This document shows positions 40,825 through 48,388 of a stretch of DNA of 64,000 bases, piece after piece. Each line of letters begins with the position of its first letter. Position 1 is the stretch's first letter. Source of the DNA: Paractinoplanes toevensis (lineage in GTDB: Bacteria > Actinomycetota > Actinomycetes > Mycobacteriales > Micromonosporaceae); NCBI RefSeq assembly GCF_018332695.1, contig NZ_BOQN01000010.1:1-64000 (forward strand). Direction: 5' to 3'. The position numbers were made by a program, and so were the translations under genes. The notes below the pieces were generated by a model. That model saw only the letters and a program-made list of their open reading frames with translations. It ran no database searches and was not told the origin of the DNA.

Positions 40825-42159
40825 GTGGTGGAAGTCGGGTTCGCGGTGGTGAGCGTCCGGACCACGGGGCTGTCCGTGGATAGCGATCGGATCATCGAGA
40901 TCGCGGTCGTTACCACCGACCCCCGCGGGCGACCGGGCAGCGAGTGGACGACCGTGCTCGACCCCGACCTCTCGGCCGACGCACCCCGGTTCCCCGACCT
41001 GGCCGGAGAGCTGTCCCGGCTGCTGGCCGGGCGGGTGATCGCCGGGCATCAGGCGGCCATCGGGCAACGGTTCCTGGCCGCGGAATTCCGGCGGGCGCAG
41101 GTGGAGATGCCCGCCGTCCCGATCCTCTGCACCTGCGACGCGAGCCGGATCCACCTGCCCGGGCTCGCCCGGCGGCGGCTCCGCGACTGTTACCCGGCGG
41201 TCGGAGCCGGGCCGCTGGCCGAAGCGCGCGCCGCCGCCGGCCTGCTGCGCTCCTTCCTGGCCGGGCCGGTCCACCGGCAACTACCGGCGCTCGCCGCGGC
41301 GGTCCGCTGGCCGGACATCCCGAGCAGCCGGGTGAAACCGCGGCGCCGGGTGATCGCGACCGAACCCGCCGCTCGTGGGGTGCTGGCGGCGCTGCTCGAC
41401 GACCTGCCGCTCGGCGACACCCTGTCCAGCGACCTGCCGGTGACCGCGGGCAGCTACCTCGAACTCGTCGCGCAGGTCACCGAGGACGGCGCACTCGGCG
41501 AACACACGGTCGAAGGGCTCGCCGAACACGGCCGGGCGGTCGGGCTCAGCCGGGACGACCTCGCGGAACTGCACCGCGGGTTCGTGCCGGCCCTGGCCCG
41601 GGCGGCCGTCGTGGCCGGCGCGACGACCGGTCCCGTACAGCAGGCATTGGTTGCCGCGGCCGAGGCGCTCGGCGTTCCGACCGGCGGGGTAAAGGCCATT
41701 CTGGCCGAGGCGGGCGGGGACCTCAGCACGACTTTCGGCGGCGGCTTCCGGCCGCTTCCGCACGATTGGGCGTACGGGGAACCGCTGCGCGCCGGGCAAG
41801 CCGTGGCGTTCACCGGCGGCGAGCCCTACCGGCGGTCCCGCCTCGAACTGGCCGCCGAACTGGCTGGGCTGCGGGTCGTCAACAGCGTGGCCGCGCGCAC
41901 CGCGGTGCTGGTCAGCGGGCACTCCCGGCCCCGCTCGACGAAAGGGCTGGCGGCTCAGCGGGCCGGCATCCGGATCGTCACGCCCAAAGTGTTCGAGCAA
42001 CTGGCCGCCCACGTGCAGCCGGCCGGACCGGCCCGCACGGCGGTGCCGGCGGCGACCGTCCGAGCCTGGGCGAACGCCCACGGGCACATAGTGGGACCAC
42101 GCGGGCGGCTGCCCCGGCACGTGCACGAGGCATTCCGGGCCGCACACGGGCGGGAATGA
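40825..42159 (+). CDS. Degenerate DEDDh exonuclease-like protein fused to BRCT and Lsr2-type DNA-binding domains
   Basis: 444 residues from GTG 40825 (GTG 40828 is equally possible), behind GGAGAGGG. Residues about 5-170 follow the DnaQ-like exonuclease fold, but the catalytic positions are altered: FAVVSVRTTGLS replaces the usual xDxETTG (Ser10, Arg12), and AGHQAAIGQRFL replaces HNAxFD. A helical middle precedes a BRCT domain (about 325-400, GQAVAFTGGEPYRRSRLELAAELAGLRV). The last 40 residues match the Lsr2 C-terminal domain (VRAWANAHGHIVGPRGRLPRHVHEAF) with the RGR minor-groove hook. It probably binds DNA without nuclease activity. Confidence 0.7.
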   Translation: MVEVGFAVVSVRTTGLSVDSDRIIEIAVVTTDPRGRPGSEWTTVLDPDLSADAPRFPDLAGELSRLLAGRVIAGHQAAIGQRFLAAEFRRAQVEMPAVPILCTCDASRIHLPGLARRRLRDCYPAVGAGPLAEARAAAGLLRSFLAGPVHRQLPALAAAVRWPDIPSSRVKPRRRVIATEPAARGVLAALLDDLPLGDTLSSDLPVTAGSYLELVAQVTEDGALGEHTVEGLAEHGRAVGLSRDDLAELHRGFVPALARAAVVAGATTGPVQQALVAAAEALGVPTGGVKAILAEAGGDLSTTFGGGFRPLPHDWAYGEPLRAGQAVAFTGGEPYRRSRLELAAELAGLRVVNSVAARTAVLVSGHSRPRSTKGLAAQRAGIRIVTPKVFEQLAAHVQPAGPARTAVPAATVRAWANAHGHIVGPRGRLPRHVHEAFRAAHGRE

Positions 42160-42161
42160 GA

Positions 42162-42191
42162 CGACGGCCGCCCCTTGCGGAGCGGCCGTCG
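42162..42191. terminator. Bidirectional 10-bp terminator hairpin
   Basis: CGACGGCCGC (42162-42171) and GCGGCCGTCG (42182-42191) pair perfectly around 10 bases, between the convergent BRCT-Lsr2 and YtxH genes. Confidence 0.8.
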
Positions 42192-42205
42192 GGGGAGCGC
42201 TTGTC

Positions 42206-42496
42206 TCAGAGCGTTCCAGGCGACTTGCTGTTCGAGCCGGCCAGCGAATCGCCGGTGGTCGAGTGAAGCTTCTCGCCGACCTTCTCGCCGAGCTTCGAGG
42301 ACTGGAGCTTGTCCTTGCCCTCGGTGTAGAGCTTGTTGGCCTGCGCCTGGGCGACACCGGCGGCCTCCTGGACCGACGGACTCTCCCACAGCTTCTTGGC
42401 GTTTTCCCGGATCTCCTCGTACTTCTCCCGGCCTGCCCGGCTGCCGAGGACGAAGCCCGCCGCTAGGCCGGTGAGGAACAACATCTTTCCGCGCAT
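42206..42496 (-). CDS. YtxH-like small envelope protein
   Basis: 96 residues from ATG 42496 with AAGGAG upstream. Residues 5-20 (MLFLTGLAAGFVLGSRAG) form the short membrane segment with the GSRAGREKYEEI sequence typical of actinobacterial YtxH proteins, followed by a charged amphipathic helix. These small proteins are often induced by general stress. A GGGTAT hexamer (minus strand, 42550-42545) resembles a stress sigma -10, but the matching -35 is weak. Function unknown. Confidence 0.75.
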   Translation of the reverse strand: MRGKMLFLTGLAAGFVLGSRAGREKYEEIRENAKKLWESPSVQEAAGVAQAQANKLYTEGKDKLQSSKLGEKVGEKLHSTTGDSLAGSNSKSPGTL

Positions 42497-42683
42497 GTTG
42501 GCGGCTCCTTCCGAACGTGACGCTTGTGCGTCTCTGCAGGGTCCATACCCATCCTGCCCGTTCTGTACTCATGCACCATGGGTTTCACCCAGTCTCGGCG
42601 TGCCCGGGTAACCCCTTCGCGCACCGGCCGCCCGGTCATGTACTCTGTTCCCCGGCACCGAGGACACCACCGGTGCTGCACGA

Positions 42684-42756
42684 TCCCCGATAGCTCAATT
42701 GGCAGAGCAGCCGGCTGTTAACCGGCAGGTTATAGGTTCGAGTCCTATTCGGGGAG
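42684..42756 (+). tRNA. tRNA-Asn (anticodon GTT)
   Basis: A complete 73-base cloverleaf. Acceptor stem TCCCCGA with TCGGGGA (42749-42755) and discriminator G; anticodon stem GCCGG/CCGGC with loop CTGTTAA, anticodon GTT at 42717-42719; T arm GTTCGAG. The 3' CCA is not encoded. Confidence 0.95.
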
Positions 42757-42840
42757 CGAGAAGTCCTGAGTCCCTTCTGCCCGCTGATAGCGCGGGCCGA
42801 GGGGACTTCTCGATATCTGCTCCGGGGGCCGAGCCCCCGG
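42757..42840 (+). terminator. Double hairpin after tRNA-Asn
   Basis: CGAGAAGTCC (42757-42766) and GGACTTCTCG (42803-42812) pair perfectly and enclose a GCCCGC/GCGGGC stem. A second perfect hairpin, CCGGGGGC-CGA-GCCCCCGG (42822-42840), follows. A near copy of the second hairpin stands after the CAT tRNA at 44559-44575. Confidence 0.75.
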
Positions 42841-42845
42841 ACGCC

Positions 42846-43015
42846 CCGCGATGTTGTGGTCGCGGTGGAAAGTGCCCACCTGCGCTCCGCACTCGTTCAC
42901 TGCGGCCCGCGATGTTGTGGTCGCGTTGAAAGACCCACTTGCGCTCCGCACTCGTTCACTGCGATTCACTGCGGGCCGCGATGCGGCGGTCGGGTGCGCT
43001 TCGCACTGGGCTTGC
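42846..43015 (+). repeat. Imperfect tandem repeats downstream of tRNA-Asn
   Basis: CCGCGATGTTGTGGTCGCG begins at 42846 and again at 42907, a period of 61 bases, each followed by GAAAG, CCCAC and TGCGCTCCGCACTCGTTCAC. A third, diverged start (CCGCGATGCGGCGGTCG) is at 42976, and TTCACTGCG is itself doubled before it. No coding sense, no CRISPR spacing. The gap from 42841 to 43163 holds nothing else recognised. Confidence 0.65.
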
Positions 43016-43163
43016 TTGGTGGTTGCTTGTAGGTGGGGGCGGTCATTTTTGGGATGGGACGGCGTGGTGCGTACGTCATCTTGAGGGTGACCGAATCGCC
43101 TGCCTTGCCGGTTCGGCGCCGTTAGTCTGAGGCTTGCCTGTTTCGTCCCCTTGTGAGGTGCCC

Positions 43164-44426
43164 GTGTCGCAACCCGTGGAGGTGGACGTCGTCATCGTCG
43201 GCGGCGGACTCGCCGGCCTCGCCGCCGCCCGGCGGCTCGACCGGGCCGGAGTCGAGTGGCTGCTCGTTGAGGGGTCCGACCGGATCGGCGGGCGCGTCAC
43301 CACCGACATCGTCGACGGCTGGCATCTCGACCGGGGCTTCCAGGTGCTCAACACCGCCTATCCGCGGATCCCCGCGCTGATCGACATCGATGCGCTGGAC
43401 CTGCGTTTCTTCACCTCCGGGGTCCTCGTCCGGCGCGGCGCCGACCTGCACCGCCTGGTCAACCCGTTGACCGAGCCGCTGGCCGCGGCCGCCTCCCTCA
43501 CCTCCGGGGTCGGCACGCTGAGCGACCGGCTGAGGTTCGCGGCCCTCGCCACCCGCTGCGCCACCGCGCCACCGGCGAAACTGCTCGAAGCTCGCGAGAC
43601 CACCACCCAGGAGATGCTGCGCCGGGCCGGGCTGTCGCACCGGATGATCGAGGAGGTCCTGCGGCCGTTCCTGTCCGGGGTCTTCGCCGACCGGTCGCTG
43701 GAGACGTCGAGCCACGTCTTCTCGATGGTGCTGCGATCGTTCACCCGCGGTCGCATCGGCGTCCCCGCGGCCGGCATGGCCGCGTTACCCGCCGCGATCG
43801 CCGGCCCGCTCCCCTACCCCCAGCTGCTGATCGGCGCGCGGACCCTGTCACTGGGCCCCGGCATCGTCGTCACCGAAGCCGGCGAGATCCACTGCAAGGC
43901 CGTGGTGGTCGCCACCGACCCCGGCACCGCCTCGGAACTCCTGCCCCAGTTGCCCGCGCCGGACATGCACGGCCTCACGACGTTCTACTTCGGCGCCGAC
44001 CGCGCCCCGCTGGACGAGCCCACCCTGCTCCTGGACGGCGACCGCCGCGAGATCATCGCCAACACGGTGGTGGTGAGCAACGCGGCCCCCGAGTACGCCC
44101 CCAGCGGCAAGTCCCTGATCGCCGCGTCGGTGGTCGGCGTGTCGGCACCGTCCGCGGCCTCCGAGACGGTGATACGGGTGGAACTATCCCGGATGTACGG
44201 GGTATCGGCCGAGCCCTGGGAACTCCTGGACGTGGTCAGCATCCCCCACGCACTGCCGTCCGCCCGGGGCCCGCAAGCCAACCTGCGCAAGCCGGTATCC
44301 CTCGGCGACGGCCTGTTCGTAGCCGGCGACCACCGCGACAGCCCATCGATACAGGGGGCCTTGGCGGGGGGCTGGCGAACCGCGGGGGCGGTGCTGGCTT
44401 GGCTGGGGGCGCGGGTACCGGCGTAG
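43164..44426 (+). CDS. FAD-dependent amine oxidase/phytoene-desaturase-like oxidoreductase
   Basis: 420 residues from GTG 43164, preceded by GAGGTG; a TTG ten codons upstream is less likely. The dinucleotide-binding motif VIVGGGLAGLAAARRLDRAG begins about eight residues in, followed by the GRVTTDIVDGWHLDRGFQV flavin-contact region, and DGLFVAGDHRDSPSIQGALAGG at the C-terminus contacts FAD. Similar proteins (NAD(P)-binding, flavin-containing amine oxidoreductase family) oxidise amines or desaturate polyenes. No carotenoid gene is adjacent, so the substrate is unknown. Confidence 0.8.
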   Translation: MSQPVEVDVVIVGGGLAGLAAARRLDRAGVEWLLVEGSDRIGGRVTTDIVDGWHLDRGFQVLNTAYPRIPALIDIDALDLRFFTSGVLVRRGADLHRLVNPLTEPLAAAASLTSGVGTLSDRLRFAALATRCATAPPAKLLEARETTTQEMLRRAGLSHRMIEEVLRPFLSGVFADRSLETSSHVFSMVLRSFTRGRIGVPAAGMAALPAAIAGPLPYPQLLIGARTLSLGPGIVVTEAGEIHCKAVVVATDPGTASELLPQLPAPDMHGLTTFYFGADRAPLDEPTLLLDGDRREIIANTVVVSNAAPEYAPSGKSLIAASVVGVSAPSAASETVIRVELSRMYGVSAEPWELLDVVSIPHALPSARGPQANLRKPVSLGDGLFVAGDHRDSPSIQGALAGGWRTAGAVLAWLGARVPA

Positions 44427-44473
44427 ATCGGTGGCCTGCGAGATATGTGCCGGGTTAGGATCGCCGCCGGTAA

Positions 44474-44550
44474 GGGGCGGTAGCTCAGCGGGTTAGAGCA
44501 GTCGACTCATAATCGATCGGTCACGGGTTCGAGTCCCGTCCGCCCCACCA
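44474..44550 (+). tRNA. tRNA with CAT anticodon (elongator Met or Ile2)
   Basis: A 77-base cloverleaf including an encoded CCA (44548-44550). Acceptor GGGGCGG with CCGCCCC; anticodon loop CTCATAA with CAT at 44508-44510; T arm GGTTCGAGTCC. The stem-loop context AGCAGTCGACTCATAATCGAT recalls bacterial tRNA-Ile2 (lysidine at C34) but elongator tRNA-Met cannot be excluded. An initiator is unlikely, because the first base pairs normally with its partner. Confidence 0.9.
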
Positions 44551-45018
44551 TATCCTCTCCGGGGGCGACCCCCGGACACCCCACGGTGCGGTGGTTGCGC
44601 CGGGCGGGGCGGTCGCGCCTTTCGTCGGCTTGCCCGCTACGGCCGGCTCTCACGCCTTCGGAGATCACGAGCCGACGGTCGCCGATGTGGCGCGCTCGGT
44701 GGAGATCAACCGAGGTCGGCCCTTGACGTTCGCGTGGTGGAGATTGGGCGATCAGGGCCTTATCAGCGGCTTCAGGTCCACTTCGATGTCCCGGCCGGCG
44801 ATAGTAATGACTACTCGTGGTCGGTCACCGGCGGCCGCTAGACAGCTGGCGAGCGTTGACAGCAGCAGTCGCGGGATCGTCCCGCGGAATCGAATGTGCC
44901 GTCGTCCTGGCGTGCGACCTCGGAGTGGTTCGGGCGTGGTGCTCCTCCTGAAGTCGTAGCGCGAAGACCCGTCCATCGACGGAGGTGTTGTCGACAGGCG
45001 GTCCCTAGCGTCGGTGTC
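44551..45018. other. Mostly non-coding stretch after the CAT tRNA
   Basis: The tRNA is followed by a hairpin CCGGGGG-CGA-CCCCCGG (44559-44575) and ACACCCCACGGTGCGGTGGTTGCG, a diverged version of the element after tRNA-Asn. The remainder contains one weak minus-strand reading frame (44752-44976). A TAGCGT hexamer at 45006-45011 lies seven bases before ATG 45019. Confidence 0.5.
44752..44976 (-). pseudogene. Possible remnant of an EACC1-like gene
   Basis: 74 codons from an ATG at 44976 that has no ribosome site. The C-terminal half, RGTIPRLLLSTLASCLAAAG then DRPRVVITIAGRDIEVDLKPLI, looks like the end of effector-associated constant component EACC1, a membrane-linked partner in actinobacterial conflict systems. 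The N-terminal half looks random. No caspase-like or other effector gene is next to it. It may be a fragment or a chance frame; the similarity is judged by eye only. Confidence 0.25.
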
Positions 45019-45705
45019 ATGACCGAGATGTTCACTCGTGCGGATCGGAAACTCACCGGCACCTGCGCCCTGCTCGCCTGTGCGCTGTCCCTGATCATGA
45101 TCCCGCTGTACTTCGTCTACGCCGGGCCGCCGCCGGCCGACAACGTTCTCGTCCGGAACCTGATTACGGTCGTGACCTTTGCGGTCTTTCTGGTCTTTGT
45201 CAGCGGGGTGCGGCGGATGCTCGGCGCTCGCGCGGGCCTGGCCGGGGACATCGTTGCGGTGGCCGGTGTCGTGTACGCCGCGATGACGCTGGTGGCCGCC
45301 TCGCTGGAAGCGGGAGTGGCACTGCAGTACCCGGACGGCTCCCAGGACCCGACCGTCGATGGTCCGCTGGCCAACGGCATGGTGCTGCTGCACGGCCCGA
45401 TCGCCCGCGTTCTCATCGCCACGTTTCTGGTCGCGTTGGCGGTCGGAGCCGGCCGGACCGGCACGCTGCCGCAGTGGGCTCGCATCGGGTCGGTGTTGTT
45501 GGCCGTCGTGAACGTGGGGTTCGTTCCCTCGCTGTTCTACGGGACGGAGCCGGCAAACTTCTACGCCGCAAACGGCTGGGGAAGCACCGCCAGTATCGGC
45601 GCGCTGTTCATGCTCTGGACCGGGGCACTCGGGCTCGCGATCCTCCGCACGCGGAGCGCCGCCGACCGGCGTGATCTGCCTACGGCGGCCGCCCGGACCA
45701 GCTAG
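45019..45705 (+). CDS. Multi-pass membrane protein, DUF4386-like
   Basis: 228 residues from ATG 45019; TAGCGT seven bases upstream suggests a leaderless message. Six membrane helices are visible (about 13-36, 46-64, 75-98, 120-146, 157-178, 190-210). The arrangement and the GVVYAAMTLVAASLEAGVAL and GPLANGMVLLHGPIARVLIATFLVALAVGAGR stretches recall DUF4386-type proteins of unknown function. No transporter signature. Followed by the small gene at 45737. Confidence 0.65.
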   Translation: MTEMFTRADRKLTGTCALLACALSLIMIPLYFVYAGPPPADNVLVRNLITVVTFAVFLVFVSGVRRMLGARAGLAGDIVAVAGVVYAAMTLVAASLEAGVALQYPDGSQDPTVDGPLANGMVLLHGPIARVLIATFLVALAVGAGRTGTLPQWARIGSVLLAVVNVGFVPSLFYGTEPANFYAANGWGSTASIGALFMLWTGALGLAILRTRSAADRRDLPTAAARTS

Positions 45706-45736
45706 ACAAAGGGAATCGCCGAGGAGGGAATCAACC

Positions 45737-45937
45737 ATGACGAAGGAAGCTTGGGACGGCACCGTGACCAAGAAGTCGCGCGGCCTGTTGGACGGCTCGT
45801 CCATGTACCGGCGCCTGGAACTCAGGCTCACCGACGGCAGCACCGTCAAGGTCCGGGTCAGCCGGGACCTGTGGGATGCCGTTTCCGAAGGCGACCAGGT
45901 GACCAAGGCCGCCGGAGAAGACCCGGTCAAGCAGTAG
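45737..45937 (+). CDS. Small soluble protein, DUF7489-like
   Basis: 66 residues from ATG 45737 behind GAGGAGGGAA. The sequence TKEAWDGTVTKKSRGLLDGS, then YRRLELRLTDGSTVKVRVSRDLWDAVSEGDQVTKAAGEDPV, reads as a compact beta-barrel (SH3-like), very common in actinobacterial genomes. Function unknown. A GC-rich hairpin follows at 46011. Confidence 0.75.
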   Translation: MTKEAWDGTVTKKSRGLLDGSSMYRRLELRLTDGSTVKVRVSRDLWDAVSEGDQVTKAAGEDPVKQ

Positions 45938-46010
45938 GACGTCAGCCTCCGGCGAGCTGGGCCTGGCGTTGGTCTTCGGAGATCCCGGCCACCGGGCAGG
46001 GACGAACGAT

Positions 46011-46039
46011 GGGCCGGGGTCGCTGAGCGGCCCCGGCCC
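46011..46039. terminator. Bidirectional terminator hairpin
   Basis: GGGCCGGGG (46011-46019) pairs perfectly with CCCCGGCCC (46031-46039) around 11 bases, between two convergent gene ends. Confidence 0.75.
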
Positions 46040-46049
46040 TCGTCGTGGG

Positions 46050-47666
46050 TCAGCTGCAGGTGGTGCCGTTCAGTTTGAAGGCCGTGGGGGCGGCCGCGTT
46101 GCCGGTGTGGTTGGCCTGATAACCGATGGTGGCCGAGCCTCCCGCCGGGAGGGAGCCGTTGTAGCCGGCGTTGGTCGCGGTCACCGTGCCGCTCGTCGGG
46201 GCGTAGGTGGCGCTCCAGCCGGAGGTGATCGTCTGTCCGGTGGCCAGGGTGAAGGCCAGGGTCCAGCCGTTGATGGCGGCGGTGCCCGTGTTGGTGATGG
46301 TGATGTTGTTGACCAGGCCGTTGCTCCATGCGCTGATCGCGTTGCTGACGCGGCAGGTGCTGGTGCCGCCGGGGCTGGTCGTCGGGGCCGTGGTGGGAGC
46401 GGTCGTCGGCGGCGTGGTGGGGCCGGTCGTCGACGGTGTGGTGGGTGCGGTGGTGGTGGACGTGCCGCCGGCCGCGGTGATGATGGCGCTGATGATGCCC
46501 TGCTGGGTCACCGTGTTGGAGCTGCGGTTGAACAGGCCGAAGCCGTGCTGGCCGTTGTAACCGTTGTCCCAGTAGGCGGTGGCCGCGCCGTACTTCTTGG
46601 CGGTGGACACCAGGGCCTTCGCGTAGTTCGCCCGGTACGTGTTGTTGGCCGAGTCGTACGTCGTCTTGTCGATCGAGCCGTACTCACCGACGAACACCGG
46701 ATAGCCGCGCGTGACGAAGGTGTCGTACATCTTCTTCAGCATGGTGTCCATGTAGTCTTCCTGGCCCCAGGTCGACTTCTTGGCCGGGTTGGTCGCGGCC
46801 GCTCCCCACTGGGTGATGGTGCCGTCCTCCTGGCCCGCGAAGTCCCACGGGTCGTAGTAGTGGACGGAGATCATGATCCGCTGTTCGCCGCTGGGGATCG
46901 TGCTGGACCGGTTCGAGTCGGTGGGCAGCACGAAGCCGTAGTTGCCCGCGGTGTACTCGATGTTGGTGTTCCAGCCCGGGACGAGCAGCCACCGCGAGGC
47001 GTTGGTGCCGCCGGTCTTACGGACGGTGTCCACGAAGATCTGGTTGTAGGCGTTGATGTTCGAGTAGCACGCCGAGGTCGGGTTGCCGTACTGGCCGTCG
47101 AACTCCTCGTTCATGGACTCGAAGATCAGGTGCTCGTTGTAGCTCTGGAACTTCGTCGCCACCTGCTGCCAGACCTTCTGGTACTTGTCCTTGATCGTCG
47201 TCTGGTCGGACGAATCGCAGATCAGCCAGGAGCCGGTGACCGACTTGTAGCCGTCACCGTGCATGTTGATCAGCACGTACAGGCCCTGGCTGTAGGCGTA
47301 GTTGACGACTTCGGCGATGCGGCTGAGCCAGGCGGAATTGACCGTGTAGTTCGGGGCGGCCCCGATGTTTCCCAGGTAGGAGACCGGGATGCGGATCGTC
47401 CTGAATCCCGACGCCTTCACCCGGTCGATGAGAGCCTGTGTCACGACGGGGTTGCCCCAGGCCGTCTCGCTGGGGATTCCGTTGGCGTTGGCCTCCAGCT
47501 GGTTACCCAGATTCCAGCCGGCGCCCATGTCGGCCACCAGCTGAGGAGCGGTCAGCTGGGCGGTGACGTCGGCCGATGCCGGCCTGGTCACGCCGTACAC
47601 GGCTCCGGCGAAGGCCAGGGCGGCGGCAAAGAACGCGAGCCCGGCCTTCCTTACTTTCGTACTCAT
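46050..47666 (-). CDS. Secreted GH5 endoglucanase with CBM2
   Basis: 538 residues from ATG 47666 with GAGGAAG upstream. Signal peptide to about 32. The GH5 domain (about 37-415) starts LVADMGAGWNLGNQLEA, has INMHGDGY, the acid/base Glu187 in ESMNEE and the nucleophile Glu328 in VGEYGS; this pattern fits GH5 subfamilies of cellulases such as GH5_4 or GH5_2. A Thr/Pro linker (about 418-440) leads to a CBM2 (about 440-538) with its terminal Cys pair. It cuts beta-1,4-glucan outside the cell. A 32-bp palindrome lies 87 bases upstream. Confidence 0.9.
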   Translation of the reverse strand: MSTKVRKAGLAFFAAALAFAGAVYGVTRPASADVTAQLTAPQLVADMGAGWNLGNQLEANANGIPSETAWGNPVVTQALIDRVKASGFRTIRIPVSYLGNIGAAPNYTVNSAWLSRIAEVVNYAYSQGLYVLINMHGDGYKSVTGSWLICDSSDQTTIKDKYQKVWQQVATKFQSYNEHLIFESMNEEFDGQYGNPTSACYSNINAYNQIFVDTVRKTGGTNASRWLLVPGWNTNIEYTAGNYGFVLPTDSNRSSTIPSGEQRIMISVHYYDPWDFAGQEDGTITQWGAAATNPAKKSTWGQEDYMDTMLKKMYDTFVTRGYPVFVGEYGSIDKTTYDSANNTYRANYAKALVSTAKKYGAATAYWDNGYNGQHGFGLFNRSSNTVTQQGIISAIITAAGGTSTTTAPTTPSTTGPTTPPTTAPTTAPTTSPGGTSTCRVSNAISAWSNGLVNNITITNTGTAAINGWTLAFTLATGQTITSGWSATYAPTSGTVTATNAGYNGSLPAGGSATIGYQANHTGNAAAPTAFKLNGTTCS

Positions 47667-47752
47667 GGATCTTCCTCTCGTACGGTTTCGAGCGCTGGAA
47701 CCGGCGGTGTCTCCGGTCCGCGCCCGGCGAAGGGTCTCGCGAGGGCGCGCCA

Positions 47753-47784
47753 GCACGGCCATCGAAGCGCTTCGATGGCCGTGC
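47753..47784. promoter_or_regulatory. 32-bp perfect palindrome upstream of the cellulase gene
   Basis: Bases 47753-47768 are the exact reverse complement of 47769-47784. The centre ATCGAAGCGCTTCGAT (47761-47776) has the AGCGCT core of LacI-family operators such as those of CebR and CelR (GGGAGCGCTCCC). It is well placed to control the cellulase gene and could also affect the divergent VOC gene. Confidence 0.6.
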
Positions 47785-47864
47785 GGTCAAGGGCCGGCGA
47801 ATCCCCAGATGCGGCCGGGGGTCGCCCGGTGCACGCCACGCGCGATTTCCGGCATGCTGTGGGC

Positions 47865-48341
47865 ATGACCGAGGTGCCGAAGGACCGTTCCGCCCCGCCG
47901 GTGATCTCGGTGATGCTCGTCGTTCCGGACGCCGGCGCCGCGACCACCTGGTACAAGGCGGCATTGGGCGCGACCGAGCTGTGGAACCTGGGTGGCGTGG
48001 TCGGCCTCGAGATCGCCGGCGCACCCTTCTTCCTTCATGCGGTCAACCCGGACAACCCCGCCGAGACCGAACCCGGCCGGGCCGGCGTCACGAGTGCCCG
48101 GGTCGAGATGTTCACCGACGACCCCGACGACATCATCGAGCGCGCCGTCGCCGCCGGTGCCACCGCCGGGCCGGACATCGAGGATCGCCGTGCGCCCTGG
48201 GGCACGCACCGTCAAGGCGGCTTCACCGATCCCTTCGGTCACATCTGGTCCGTCGGCGACCGATCGCCCCTGGACCCGGCGCCGAAAGACCGGCGCCCGG
48301 CGGTGAAAGACGGGCCCCCGGCGGTGAAGGACCGGCCCTGA
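47865..48341 (+). CDS. VOC/glyoxalase-superfamily protein
   Basis: 158 residues from ATG 47865; CATGCT lies eight bases upstream, so the RNA may be leaderless. One VOC unit is visible: SVMLVVPDAGAATTWYKAALGATELW early, then GTHRQGGFTDPFGHIWSVGDR at the end of the fold. The domain acts as a glyoxalase, dioxygenase or bleomycin-type binding protein; too little is conserved to choose. The tail carries AVKDxxP repeats (KDRRPAVKDGPPAVKDRP), probably disordered and recently expanded. Confidence 0.75.
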   Translation: MTEVPKDRSAPPVISVMLVVPDAGAATTWYKAALGATELWNLGGVVGLEIAGAPFFLHAVNPDNPAETEPGRAGVTSARVEMFTDDPDDIIERAVAAGATAGPDIEDRRAPWGTHRQGGFTDPFGHIWSVGDRSPLDPAPKDRRPAVKDGPPAVKDRP

Positions 48342-48388
48342 CGGCGTTCACCCACGGCCGTACGCGTCTCGGCGGTGTCGCCGGTCCG

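Noticed and set aside
42497-42600. SigB-type promoter for the YtxH gene
   Set aside because: GGGTAT is present on the minus strand, but the position of the -35 holds GTAC rather than GTTT, so it was not listed as a promoter.
42846-43015. CRISPR array after tRNA-Asn
   Set aside because: Only two or three imperfect units, no unique spacers of uniform length and no cas genes in the window.
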